From JAFDVL01 sp043783625 (GTDB lineage: Bacteria > Acidobacteriota > Blastocatellia > RBC074): 64,000 bases of DNA. Made by a program: the position numbers and the translations under genes. Within the stretch, counting starts at the first letter, position 1, and each line of letters begins with the position of its first letter. The notes below the pieces were generated by a model, which saw only the letters and a list, made by a program, of their open reading frames with translations, searched no databases and was not told where the DNA came from. Location of the stretch: the NCBI GenBank assembly GCA_043783625.1, contig JAYVZE010000077.1, forward strand, positions 1 to 64,000. Reading direction: 5' to 3'. Shown one piece after another: positions 7,591-16,830 of the stretch.

Positions 7591-9981
7591 ATGAATCGGA
7601 AGCTCACTGTGCGCTTTGGGACAATCGCGCTAATAAGCCTTGTTTGTCTCTTTACTGTAACTACTGAACTAAAAGCTCAATCAATTCCGACGCCTGCCTC
7701 GCAACTTGGCTTTGAGCCGGGCGAGGATCGCAAGCTCGCAGATTGGGAACAAATTACAAAATATTTTACAGTTCTCGATAAAGCTTCAGATCGTGTGAGC
7801 GTCCGCGAAATCGGAAAATCTACGCAGGGCCGCCCATTTTTATTGGCGACGATTAGCTCATCAAAGAATTTGAAGAACTTGAAAAAATATCAGGAAATTC
7901 AAAGCAAGCTCGCCGATCCGCGCAAAATTAAATCCTCTTCCGAACTCGAAGAATTAATCAAAAAAGGCAAAACCGTAGTTGCGATTTCGTGTTCGATTCA
8001 TTCTAACGAAGTTGTCGCCGCGCAAATGTCTATGCAGCTTGCCTACACGTTAGCCAGCGAAAAAAGCGATGAGATGAAAGCGATTCTCGATAATACGATT
8101 ATCCTTTTATTTCCCTCTACGAATCCTGACGGCGTAGACATTGTCAATCATTGGTACTGGAAAACGCTTGATACAAAATCCGAAGGAACGATTCCGCCTG
8201 AACTCTATCACCCCTACGCCGGTCACGACAATAACCGCGATTGGTTCATGCTGAATCTGGTCGAAACGCGCAACGTCACGGACGTTTTTTATAAAGAATG
8301 GTTCCCGCAAATTGTTTACGACGTGCATCAGCAAGGGCAGTATTCATCGCGCATGTTTGTGCCGCCGTTTCTTGATCCGCCGAATCCGAACATTGATCCA
8401 ACGTTGCTGCGGCAAGTGGCTTTAATCGGAATGAAGATGGCGACGGATTTACAAGCGGCAGGATTCAAAGGCGTAGCAACGAACATGCTTTACGATACGT
8501 GGTGGCACGGTGGAATGAGAACTGCGCCGTATTATCACAATGCAGTTGGGATTTTGACCGAAGCCGCGAGTGCGGATTTGGCGACACCGCTGAAAATTAC
8601 CAATGAGGAAATGCAAGCTGGAAAAAAGCTTCGAGTGAACGCTGAAGAAGACGAGGGTGGGCGTCGTTTTTCGATTCGCGGCTTGCCGAATGCCTTGGAG
8701 CGTGCGACACATTTTCCCGATCCGTGGCAGGAAGGCGAATGGCATCCGAAAGATATTTTAAAAATGGAGATGATGACTTCGCGGTCGTTGTTGAAGATGG
8801 TGACGCTTTACCGCGAAACGTTTCTCCGCAATTTTTATGAAGCAGGGAAGCGAGCGACTGAATCAAAAGATCAAGATCAGCCCTTTGCGTTTATTATTCC
8901 TAAGTCACAACGAAATGAATTTGCCGCGCTGCGGATGGTCAGCATTCTCGCCGCACAAGGGATTGAAGTTCATGAAGCCGCAAAGCCCTTCACGGTTGAT
9001 GGCACGAATTATGAAGCTGGTTCGCGGGTTGTGAGGCTGAATCAACCATATCGTGCTGGGGCAAAAGCTTTGCTTGAAATTCAGCAGTATCCCGAACGTC
9101 GTCTGTATCCGAATGGTCCGGCGGAAGCGCCTTATGATGTGGCAGGTTGGACTTTGCCAATGCAGATGGGGGTTGAATGCGTGACGGCGAAACAGCAATT
9201 TGAGGCTGAATTAAAATTACTGAGTGACGTTGAATTGCGCGAAGCCGTCAGGAAAAACCATCCACGTATTGAAACCAAAGCACGAGTTGGTTTGTATAAA
9301 AGTTTTGCCGCTACGATGGATGAAGGCTGGACGCGGCTGGTGTTCGATCAGTACCAGCTCAAATATAGTTCATTGCTGGATGCTGAAATTCGCGGCGGCA
9401 GTTTGCGTGAAAAATACGAGGTCATTGTGCTGCCTGATCAAAGTGCGCGTTCCATTATGAATGGTCAAAACGTCAAGACTTATCCCGAAGAATTTTCCGG
9501 TGGAATTGGCAAAGACGGCGTGAAAAATCTGCAAACATTTGTCGAAGCCGGAGGGACTTTGATTTGTTTCGATAATGCAGCTCGCTTTGCCATTCAGGAA
9601 TTTAAGCTTCCCATCAAAAATGCTCTGAACGGAGTAAAGACTTCAGATTTTTATTGCCCAGGTTCTATTCTGAAGGTTGAGCTTGACCAGAATCACCCAA
9701 TCGCAAAAGGTTATGGTGCGACGGTTGATGCGTATTTTTCGAGCAGTAGTGCGTTTGAAATTATTGATCCGCTACAAGCTCAAACAGTGGGGAAATATGC
9801 AGAAACGAAGGTGCTGCGGTCAGGGTGGTTGTTGGGAGAAAAGTACCTCGCGGGGAAATCCTCTATCGTTGATGCAAAGTTGGGTTCCGGGCATGTGATT
9901 TTGTTTGGTTTCAGACCACAACATCGAGCACAGACAGTGGCTACTTACGGGTTAATCTTCAACTCTATTAACTTGAACTAG
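7591..9981 (+). CDS. secreted M14-family zinc carboxypeptidase with C-terminal glutamine-amidotransferase-like domain
   Basis: Residues 1-30 form a signal peptide (cleavage after LKAQ). The peptidase domain carries the M14 zinc signature: H137 and E140 in SIHSNEVV and a later ligand H246 in YDVHQQG; the conserved NNRDWFMLN block lies between. M14 enzymes release C-terminal amino acids from peptides. The remaining 400 residues contain MQMGVECVT, VIVLPDQSAR and FVEAGGTLICFDNAA, the strand pattern of a class I glutamine-amidotransferase-like fold seen in large Bacteroidota and Acidobacteriota M14 proteins. A ribosome binding site AAAGGA lies 9 bases before ATG. It is probably periplasmic or outer-surface, for protein scavenging. 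Confidence 0.85.
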   Translation: MNRKLTVRFGTIALISLVCLFTVTTELKAQSIPTPASQLGFEPGEDRKLADWEQITKYFTVLDKASDRVSVREIGKSTQGRPFLLATISSSKNLKNLKKYQEIQSKLADPRKIKSSSELEELIKKGKTVVAISCSIHSNEVVAAQMSMQLAYTLASEKSDEMKAILDNTIILLFPSTNPDGVDIVNHWYWKTLDTKSEGTIPPELYHPYAGHDNNRDWFMLNLVETRNVTDVFYKEWFPQIVYDVHQQGQYSSRMFVPPFLDPPNPNIDPTLLRQVALIGMKMATDLQAAGFKGVATNMLYDTWWHGGMRTAPYYHNAVGILTEAASADLATPLKITNEEMQAGKKLRVNAEEDEGGRRFSIRGLPNALERATHFPDPWQEGEWHPKDILKMEMMTSRSLLKMVTLYRETFLRNFYEAGKRATESKDQDQPFAFIIPKSQRNEFAALRMVSILAAQGIEVHEAAKPFTVDGTNYEAGSRVVRLNQPYRAGAKALLEIQQYPERRLYPNGPAEAPYDVAGWTLPMQMGVECVTAKQQFEAELKLLSDVELREAVRKNHPRIETKARVGLYKSFAATMDEGWTRLVFDQYQLKYSSLLDAEIRGGSLREKYEVIVLPDQSARSIMNGQNVKTYPEEFSGGIGKDGVKNLQTFVEAGGTLICFDNAARFAIQEFKLPIKNALNGVKTSDFYCPGSILKVELDQNHPIAKGYGATVDAYFSSSSAFEIIDPLQAQTVGKYAETKVLRSGWLLGEKYLAGKSSIVDAKLGSGHVILFGFRPQHRAQTVATYGLIFNSINLN

Positions 9982-10224
9982 AATTCTTATAATTTTTCTG
10001 CTTTTTTCATCGCTGGTACTTGGTACTCAGCCAAAAATGTTTTAATATTCCATTCCTACAAGCTCCTAGTAGTTACTTTTGCTCGGAAATTAATCGGTAG
10101 TTTCCTTTGCTACTCGCGTTCCAGTAACTCACCTTCTGTGTACTTTGACTGTTTTCTTATCGGCAGTCTGAGTCGAAAAATTTGGGTAATTTGTGGTCCC
10201 CCCCTGTTACCTATGGTATAAAAA

Positions 10225-11517
10225 ATGACGAATCCTGCTTATTCCCCTGTGGCGGCGAAAAAAACTCCTGCGCTCCATCCTCAAGATAACCTTGCGGATC
10301 AGGATCGCATTCAACTACTCGAAGCTCAGTGGTACATAATTACCAAAACCCTTGATAATGTTTTGGGTACAACTTCGCTTTATGATGTTCTTTTAAAAGA
10401 GCTTGCAGTGGCTCTCAATCAAAATAAAGAAACGGCGGCTGAGAGAAAAAGCCAACCTGACTTGCAATACCCACTACCTGGCATGGTTTATCGAAGTGCC
10501 GCGATGCAAGACCTCGCGTTTCAGATTCATCGTATTCGTGACAGCAAGATGCCTGTGCTGATTACGGGTGAATCGGGGACAGGTAAAGAAGGGATAGCGC
10601 GTGCGATTCACTCTCTCGGCCAGCGAGAGAAGGGACCATTCGTTGCCTTCAACTGCACAGTTGTAACCAAAGACCTTATCAGCTCTCAGTTATTTGGGCA
10701 TCGCAAGGGGTCTTTTACTGGCGCAGAGAGCCATAACCTTGGTTCGATCCGAAGTGCCGAGGGCGGCTCCATCTTTCTGGATGAAATCGGTGATTTACCA
10801 CTAGATTTACAACCAAAACTTCTCCGTTTTTTACAGGAAAGTGAGGTTCATCCGGTGGGTGAAACGAAACCTGTTAAGGTGGATGTCAGGGTTATTGCTG
10901 CGACGAATCGTGATCTGGAAGCGATGGTCGAAAAAGGGCTTTTCCGCGAAGACTTGTACTATCGCATCAATGTCTTGAGATTTCATTTGCCACCGCTGAG
11001 AGAGCGGCGCGAGGAAATCCCCTTGTTGGCATATTATCTGCTTGAGAAGTATGCGCAGGAAGCCGGGAAAGAACATCTTTCATTGGCGTCCGATGCTTTA
11101 GCTGCACTGACCTCGGCAGCTTGGCCTGGAAATATCCGGCAACTCGCCAATGAAATTCAGCGTTCGATTGCCATCGTTGGAAATGGCGAAGCGATTGAAC
11201 CAAAGCATCTGTCACATTTTGTCTCAAGTGAATTCAAGAAAAAAGGCAAGAATGATTGGCTTGACGAAATTCTTGTAAATATCCCCGATGCTTCTAAGCA
11301 GGCTCAATTGCCTACTCATCAGACGCTCTCAGCGGGTGTCCAAAACCTTGAAAAGCAGATGATTGTCATAGCCTTGCTGCGTGCTGAGTTCAATCTTTCA
11401 AAGACAGCACGTGAACTTGGGCTGACGAGGCGTGGGTTATATCTGAAACTGGATCGGTACAATATTGATCACAAGGAACTCAAAAAAGCCAAAGCTCAGG
11501 ACGCAAAGCCTGCTTAA
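10225..11517 (+). CDS. sigma-54-dependent transcriptional activator (NtrC-type AAA+, Fis-type HTH)
   Basis: The central AAA+ domain has Walker A GESGTGKE (115-122), the sigma-54 contact loop as GSFTGA (162-167, usually GAFTGA) and Walker B GGSIFLDE (about 181-187), with the arginine-finger region REDLYYRINVL. The C-terminal TARELGLTRRGLYLKLDRY is a Fis-type helix-turn-helix. The N-terminal 80 residues are not a receiver domain (no phospho-acceptor Asp block), so a different signal is sensed. There is no Shine-Dalgarno before ATG 10225; the sequence there is GGTATAAAAAATG, so translation may be leaderless or weak. It converges with, and overlaps by 38 bp, the exporter gene, which suggests they work together. 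Confidence 0.9.
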   Translation: MTNPAYSPVAAKKTPALHPQDNLADQDRIQLLEAQWYIITKTLDNVLGTTSLYDVLLKELAVALNQNKETAAERKSQPDLQYPLPGMVYRSAAMQDLAFQIHRIRDSKMPVLITGESGTGKEGIARAIHSLGQREKGPFVAFNCTVVTKDLISSQLFGHRKGSFTGAESHNLGSIRSAEGGSIFLDEIGDLPLDLQPKLLRFLQESEVHPVGETKPVKVDVRVIAATNRDLEAMVEKGLFREDLYYRINVLRFHLPPLRERREEIPLLAYYLLEKYAQEAGKEHLSLASDALAALTSAAWPGNIRQLANEIQRSIAIVGNGEAIEPKHLSHFVSSEFKKKGKNDWLDEILVNIPDASKQAQLPTHQTLSAGVQNLEKQMIVIALLRAEFNLSKTARELGLTRRGLYLKLDRYNIDHKELKKAKAQDAKPA

Positions 11518-13987
11518 TTTTGTGCAGGATTATCCACCCACCGGAATGGCGTCCGAAGCCAATTCGCGCAAAGGCTGTCATTCCGGGTTTTAAAGCTCCG
11601 TCCGTGTTGGAAATAAGTATTTCTACACGATAGGTAAGTTGTTTATTGATATCAGGTTCGGCCTCAGTGCCGAGCTTTTCAACTTTTCCTTCAAACGTTC
11701 GATCTGGTAACGCGCGAGCTTTTAATCGAACCACGGCTCCCTCTTTTATGTCTCCGATCTCTTTTTCAGGAACCTGAATCCGTAAGCGAAGTTGGTTGGT
11801 TTCTGCGATGTGGCAGAGTTCACCGCCTTTTTCCAGGTATTTTCCATTCAATTCTAGTAAGTTCTCGCCCAGTACAATCCCGGCACGCGGAGCTGTGAGT
11901 GTTGTTGAGGTCTGTTTAGAAAGTAAGACTTGTTCTCGCTGGCGCAGGGAATCCAGTAGGCGTTTTGTACTTTGTAATTCGTTGGAGGTCTTAGCGACAG
12001 AGCTTTGTGCGGATTGCACTTCAGTTTCGTTGATGCGCACTTCGCTCGTGGATTTTTCCACTGAACGGCGATGTTCGACTATCGCGTTTTGGAGTTTTTC
12101 ACGCGCTGCTTCAATTTCAAGACGGATAACATGGGCTTTGTTTTCAGTTGTTTCCAGCTCTGCTTTGGAAATGATACTTTCCTGATAAAGCTGCTTAGTT
12201 CGTACTAATTGCATTTGTGCTTCATCAAAGCGCGATTTTTTCAAATCAATATCCGCCTGAAGCATCGCCAAAGCTGCCGGAAAATCTGAATCGCGTCCCG
12301 CTCCACCAAGTTTTCCTTTCAGAATTCGTTGCTGTTCCAATCTTAGTTCTCGATCAATTCTGGCAGCTGCCTCAAGCTGTGCAGAAGCCTTTTCAATGCC
12401 TTGCTGTTTGGTTTTAACGTCTCCCATCGAACGTTCGTAATCACCTTCAATTCTGACAATCTCAGAACGAAGGGTCATTAATTCTGAGCTTAAATCTGGA
12501 TTACTGAGCCTTGCCAATTCTTTTCCTGCCTCAACTATCTCACCCGGATTAACAAGCACCGTTACCATTCCCGCTTCGGGAGCACTAATCAGGGATTCTC
12601 TTTCTTTCATTGGAGTTAAGGCTCCATAATTCCCGACCGATGCTTCAAAAGGGATCAGGAGGACACTTATCGCTCCGATTAATAAAAGGGAAAGTACGAT
12701 TCTTCGTTTCCAGACACGCGGAATCGTCAGGCGTTCACTGGATGTGCTCACTTTGGATTCTAGCTCGCTTTCCGCTTTTGGCGTCGTATTTTTTCCAAGA
12801 AGTACCGTGCTAATGGCTTCAGCTCCTTTGCCAATTTGCCGTCGCATCAAGACAGCGGCTAATCCTCCGGTTAAGGCAAAACCTGCGAGGTAGAAATTAT
12901 TGACGAAATACTCATTAAGGTAACTGAGCATAACGGACAAAAATAGAATTGTATAGCCAAGCGACAATGGCGCAAAGAACAGGTAAACCCATTTCTGGCG
13001 CGTACTCACTGGTGCGTGCTCTCCTTCGCCAAAGGTTATTTTTTGTAGCAATGAACGCCAGTAGTTTCTGGATTTCTCCATTAAATTTGGTAACTGTAGG
13101 GCTTGGCTAAAGAAATAATAACCATCAAGCTTGATTAAGGGATTGGCATTAAATGCAATATTTAAAAAGCTTCCAAGGCAAAAAATAAGTGCGATGTCAG
13201 CTAATTGAGTGTATGGTTCGAGTATCAGCCAGCAAAATAAAGAGATTGCTCCAACCAGTAATTGCCAATAAACTCCCGCCGCAATGACCCAAAGTCTTCG
13301 GCTGCGTTGCGGTATGAGGTGCAACCCTGAAACATTACAGTAAAGAGCAGGGATAAAGTAAAAGATAAGTAAAAAACCAATCTCATTGGAGCGTCCGCCA
13401 AAGGCTTTACAGGTTAGTCCATGTGCGAATTCATGCGAAAAAACCACCATTAACCCAGCTATAATAATTAGCAGGTAGTGATCGGTTGTAAGTCGTGCAA
13501 CGTGAGTGCTTAGTTCATTCCAGTTTTGTAAGGCCAGAAAAAGTACCCACAGCTTCAGTAATAGGGTTCCAATCACAAACCAGGGCGTCCAAATCCAGCG
13601 AATTATTGGAACAATGCGACCAAATAATGCATCAGGGTTAAAAAGACTAAATCGGAAATAGGCATGGCGTGAGAGTTGTTGGCTGGATGCAGTAGCGGAA
13701 AGTCCTTGTCCTGCCAGTAAATTATACTGAGTGAGTTTCGTGAGAAATTGGATAATTGTAGCAACAGTAAGCCCGTCACCATAAAGCCTGCCAAATTCTG
13801 AGGCTATTTGTTGCAAGTTCCGGTCTAAAATTAACGACAGGACATTATATTCTGTCTGACCAAGCTTGATATACCTTCCGACGTTGGGGTTGCCAAGGAT
13901 ATAAACAGTTTTTCCCGCCTCTAATTGGGTAGATATTTCGACCTCACTATCAATTTCCGGTGGGTATTGGCAATACGATTGGCTCAT
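11480..13987 (-). CDS. PqqD-like / site-2-protease-like (M50) / HlyD fusion exporter protein
   Basis: Three parts are visible. Residues about 25-95 resemble a PqqD-type peptide-binding wing. Residues about 125-400 form a multi-pass M50-like membrane domain with HEFAH at 185-189 and the second motif NPLIKLDGYY near 282-291. Residues about 445-815 are an HlyD/membrane-fusion adaptor with a lipoyl-like half, long coiled coils and a barrel. The C-terminal helix GWIILHKIKQALRPELW is typical of this architecture. Such fusions act in envelope export of peptides or other molecules; the substrate is unknown. ATG 13987 has only a weak ribosome binding site. No separate ABC or RND partner and no radical SAM gene lie nearby. 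Confidence 0.88.
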   Translation of the reverse strand: MSQSYCQYPPEIDSEVEISTQLEAGKTVYILGNPNVGRYIKLGQTEYNVLSLILDRNLQQIASEFGRLYGDGLTVATIIQFLTKLTQYNLLAGQGLSATASSQQLSRHAYFRFSLFNPDALFGRIVPIIRWIWTPWFVIGTLLLKLWVLFLALQNWNELSTHVARLTTDHYLLIIIAGLMVVFSHEFAHGLTCKAFGGRSNEIGFLLIFYFIPALYCNVSGLHLIPQRSRRLWVIAAGVYWQLLVGAISLFCWLILEPYTQLADIALIFCLGSFLNIAFNANPLIKLDGYYFFSQALQLPNLMEKSRNYWRSLLQKITFGEGEHAPVSTRQKWVYLFFAPLSLGYTILFLSVMLSYLNEYFVNNFYLAGFALTGGLAAVLMRRQIGKGAEAISTVLLGKNTTPKAESELESKVSTSSERLTIPRVWKRRIVLSLLLIGAISVLLIPFEASVGNYGALTPMKERESLISAPEAGMVTVLVNPGEIVEAGKELARLSNPDLSSELMTLRSEIVRIEGDYERSMGDVKTKQQGIEKASAQLEAAARIDRELRLEQQRILKGKLGGAGRDSDFPAALAMLQADIDLKKSRFDEAQMQLVRTKQLYQESIISKAELETTENKAHVIRLEIEAAREKLQNAIVEHRRSVEKSTSEVRINETEVQSAQSSVAKTSNELQSTKRLLDSLRQREQVLLSKQTSTTLTAPRAGIVLGENLLELNGKYLEKGGELCHIAETNQLRLRIQVPEKEIGDIKEGAVVRLKARALPDRTFEGKVEKLGTEAEPDINKQLTYRVEILISNTDGALKPGMTAFARIGFGRHSGGWIILHKIKQALRPELWLF

Positions 13988-14235
13988 TGTTCTTAGTGGT
14001 GCATATTATTTATACTGCGTTTATTAGATACTCTTTGTCTGTAAGTGTCTATTTTGTAGATATTTGATAATTAACGGTATCAGCGGAGAGGTAAGTTTGG
14101 GTAATAGCTACCCTGCAACAGATATACTAATGAACGGATTACCGTAGAAAGCTAATTCATCAAGTCTATTTAAATCAACATCTTAACCATTTAGCAAGAC
14201 AACTATCAGTAAATTATTATCATTTGGTATGCCGA

Positions 14236-14379
14236 ATGCATATAGATAAGAAACAGAGTAGTAACTCAGATTTTTCTGAGGAACAAAAAGATACGAATAT
14301 TGATTACAAGCTGTATCACTCCCCTCGATACCATTGGGACACATCGCCTTTTAAGGAGATGTGGAATGGAAAAAGTTAG
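14236..14379 (+). CDS. 47-residue ORF divergent from the exporter; possible peptide substrate
   Basis: A short frame starts at ATG 14236 and stops at TAG 14377-14379, one base into a strong hairpin terminator. The N-terminal half is hydrophilic (MHIDKKQSSNSDFSEEQKD) and the C-terminal half is aromatic-rich (YKLYHSPRYHW, then FKEMWNGKS), a leader-core layout. The frame is open upstream back to a stop at 14131, so a longer form from a non-ATG start is possible. There is no clear Shine-Dalgarno. Position between the PqqD/M50/HlyD gene and a terminator is the main reason to list it; being an exported or modified peptide is inference only. Confidence 0.4.
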   Translation: MHIDKKQSSNSDFSEEQKDTNIDYKLYHSPRYHWDTSPFKEMWNGKS

Positions 14380-14418
14380 CGGATTAGTAAATGTGGCAGA
14401 GACATTTACTAATCCGCT
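14378..14418. terminator. bidirectional hairpin terminator
   Basis: Perfect 17-bp arms, AGCGGATTAGTAAATGT (14378-14394) and ACATTTACTAATCCGCT (14402-14418), enclose a 7-base loop. On the plus strand it is followed by TATCTTATTTT. On the minus strand, the direction of glgC, it is followed after a few bases by TTTTT. It can end glgC transcription and any transcript of the 47-residue ORF. Confidence 0.88.
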
Positions 14419-14438
14419 TATCTTATTTTGCTGACCTG

Positions 14439-15719
14439 TTAGATTACGGTTCCATCCGTAATGACGGCACCTTTAGGAATAGCGACAATCCCTTCACGAA
14501 TGTAGTAATTCTCACCATCAAAGTTTTCATGCCCGGCTTCATTCAGGATTCTGACGTTAGAACCAATGCGAACATTTTTGTCTATAATAGCGTTACGGAT
14601 AATTGTATTTTCACCAATCCCGATCCATGGCAAGCCTTGCCGACGTTCCAGTTCTAATTCGTCAAGAGTTTGATAGTAATCTGCGCCCATGATCAGAGTA
14701 TGTTCGACGCGGGAATAATTTTCGATACGGGAGCGAATTCCGATAATAGAGTGGTCAATCCACGCGCGATTGAGGATACAACCTTCAGAAACAATGGAGT
14801 CGCGGATTTGGCTGTCGAGAATTTTTGATCCCGGCAAAAAGCGAGGACGAGTATAAATCGGAAAATCTGCATCGAAGAGATTGAATTTTGGAACCAGACT
14901 GGTCAGATCAAGATTGGCCTGATAGAAAGATTTAATGGTTCCGATGTCTTCCCAGAAACCGTCGAACAAGTACGCCTGAACATTGTATTGACTGATCGCC
15001 GCAGGAATTATTTCTCCGCCAAAGTCCACAAATTTATCGTTTTTCAATAACTGTCGCAGGGCTTCATATTTAAAGACGTAAACCCCCATGGAGGCAATGT
15101 AGCAACGATCCTCAGCGTCTTCGGCACTAAGTCCCAGGCTGGTCGTATCTACCCGCATTCCATCCAATTGATCCGCCGGAGGTTTTTCACGAAACTCAAT
15201 AATTTTCCCTTCTTCATTTGTTTTCAGTAGCCCGAACCCGGTGGCATGTTCTGCATCGCAGGGAATCACCGACACCGAAACGTCCGCACCAGTTTCTTCG
15301 TGATGGCGAATGAACCGGCGGTAATCCATTTGGTAAAGATGGTCACCGGAGAGGATCAGAACGTATTCTGGCCCCACATCCTGAATATGTACCATGACTT
15401 GTCGAACAGCGTCAGCCGTGCCCTGAAACCAGTTTTGATTTTCTGCCGTTTGCTCGGCTGCCAGAATTTCAACAAAGCCGTCCGAGAATCCGCTGAAACG
15501 ATACGTCCGCGAAATATGTCGGTTGAGCGAAGCTGAATTGAATTGAGTCAGAACGTAGATTTTTGAAATATCGGAATGCAAACAGTTGGAAACTGTGATG
15601 TCAATTAACCGATATTTTCCACCGAGTGGGACTGCGGGTTTTGCCCGGTGATCAGTTAATGGGAATAATCGTGTACCGCGTCCACCGCCCAGAATTACAG
15701 CTAGAACTTCTTTTCTCAT
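14439..15719 (-). CDS. glgC: glucose-1-phosphate adenylyltransferase
   Basis: The enzyme makes ADP-glucose from ATP and glucose-1-phosphate, the committed step of bacterial glycogen synthesis. The N-terminus VLAVILGGGRGTRLFPLT is the nucleotidyltransferase signature with the conserved GGGxGxRL loop, followed by RAKPAVPLGGKYRLID, in which the Lys lies at the activator-binding position. LSGDHLYQMDYR supplies the catalytic Asp. The C-terminal third is a left-handed beta-helix with hexapeptide-like repeats. The 426 residues match the family length. A strong ribosome binding site (GAGGAG) precedes ATG 15719. It is monocistronic; no other glycogen gene is in the window. Confidence 0.97.
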   Translation of the reverse strand: MRKEVLAVILGGGRGTRLFPLTDHRAKPAVPLGGKYRLIDITVSNCLHSDISKIYVLTQFNSASLNRHISRTYRFSGFSDGFVEILAAEQTAENQNWFQGTADAVRQVMVHIQDVGPEYVLILSGDHLYQMDYRRFIRHHEETGADVSVSVIPCDAEHATGFGLLKTNEEGKIIEFREKPPADQLDGMRVDTTSLGLSAEDAEDRCYIASMGVYVFKYEALRQLLKNDKFVDFGGEIIPAAISQYNVQAYLFDGFWEDIGTIKSFYQANLDLTSLVPKFNLFDADFPIYTRPRFLPGSKILDSQIRDSIVSEGCILNRAWIDHSIIGIRSRIENYSRVEHTLIMGADYYQTLDELELERRQGLPWIGIGENTIIRNAIIDKNVRIGSNVRILNEAGHENFDGENYYIREGIVAIPKGAVITDGTVI

Positions 15720-15888
15720 TCTTTCTCCTCAGCTTTAAATCTGAATTGCCTTAAGCTTAAATTGATTGGATTGAATAGCGCCTCTTACCATTTGGTTCAT
15801 CAGGATTGATGAGATAATCTGTCGTGCGAATCTGAGCATAGCCATCATTGTTTTTCAAGCAATAACTTGGTTTTTCGAGCGGTAACTT

Positions 15889-16800
15889 ATGAATTTAGTA
15901 AGATTTTCTATTTCTTCTGCGGTCACACAAGCCATCACGAATAAGACAGGCGTTGTTGCGCTGGAATCCACCGTCATCGCCCATGGCTTACCTGCACCAC
16001 ATAATCTGGCATTAGCGAACGATTGTGAAGCCATTGTCCGTGAGCAAAAAGCACAACCTGCGACGATTGGCATTATCGAAGGTCAGCCCGTCATCGGGCT
16101 AGACGAAGCGCAGTTGCAGGCAATGGCAACGCGCCACGACATTGCCAAAGTGAATCTCTCGAATCTGGCGCAAACGCTCCTCGAAAAAAAATGGGGTGCC
16201 ACCACGGTGGCGGCGAGTTTATGTCTGGCGCATCGTGCAGGCTTGAAAGTTTTTGCGACCGGCGGCATTGGCGGAGTCCATCGCGGCGCGGGTGAAAGCT
16301 TTGATATTTCTGCCGACTTAACGGCTCTCGCACGCTTCCCGATAATTACAGTTTGCGCCGGAGCCAAAGCTATTCTCGATTTGCCGAAAACAATGGAAGT
16401 ATTGGAAACATTGGGTGTGCCTGTTATCGGCTACCAAACGGATGAGCTGCCCGCTTTTTATTCGCGCCACAGTGGAATTGCCATTGATCTCAGAGCCGAC
16501 ACCCCCGATCAGGTTGCAGCTCTGGCAAACACGCATTGGGAACTGGATAATACCAGTTCAATTTTAGTAGTTGCGCCTGTCCCTGAAGCTGACGAAATTC
16601 CCTTTGCTGAAATTGCTGATGTTATTGAAGAAGCTTTGGCGGCGGCCTCCGCACAAAATATTTCCGGCAAAGCCGTAACTCCGTTTTTATTGAAGTTTAT
16701 TGCCGCGCAGACTCACGGACGTTCCTTGCAAGCGAATCTGGCATTGCTAAAAAATAATGCACGAATTGCCGCAGAGATTGCGAATGCTTTGGCGAGATAA
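15889..16800 (+). CDS. psuG: pseudouridine-5'-phosphate glycosidase
   Basis: PsuG cleaves the C-C glycosidic bond of pseudouridine 5'-phosphate, giving uracil and ribose 5-phosphate. The family hallmark GVVALESTVIAHGLPAPHN includes the catalytic Glu; KWGATTVAASLCLAH and FATGGIGGVHRGA follow at the usual distances, and GVPVIGYQTDELPAFYSR is present. Length (303) is normal. The partner kinase PsuK is not adjacent; the next gene, 30 bp downstream, is a metal exporter. ATG 15889 has only a weak upstream purine patch (GAGCGG). Confidence 0.95.
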   Translation: MNLVRFSISSAVTQAITNKTGVVALESTVIAHGLPAPHNLALANDCEAIVREQKAQPATIGIIEGQPVIGLDEAQLQAMATRHDIAKVNLSNLAQTLLEKKWGATTVAASLCLAHRAGLKVFATGGIGGVHRGAGESFDISADLTALARFPIITVCAGAKAILDLPKTMEVLETLGVPVIGYQTDELPAFYSRHSGIAIDLRADTPDQVAALANTHWELDNTSSILVVAPVPEADEIPFAEIADVIEEALAAASAQNISGKAVTPFLLKFIAAQTHGRSLQANLALLKNNARIAAEIANALAR

Positions 16801-16830
16801 GGTAATCTGGTAAATCTCCTGACAGGAAAT

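Noticed and set aside
11740..12185. 129-residue plus-strand frame inside the exporter
   Set aside because: It is the reverse complement of the HlyD coiled-coil region, rich in Ser and Arg as expected of a shadow.
14224..14240. Possible sigma-54 promoter (GG and GC ten bases apart) before the 47-residue ORF
   Set aside because: Several consensus positions mismatch and the site overlaps the proposed start codon, so a transcript from it would miss the ATG.
15246..15536. 96-residue plus-strand frame inside glgC
   Set aside because: Antisense to a well-conserved glgC region, no start signal.
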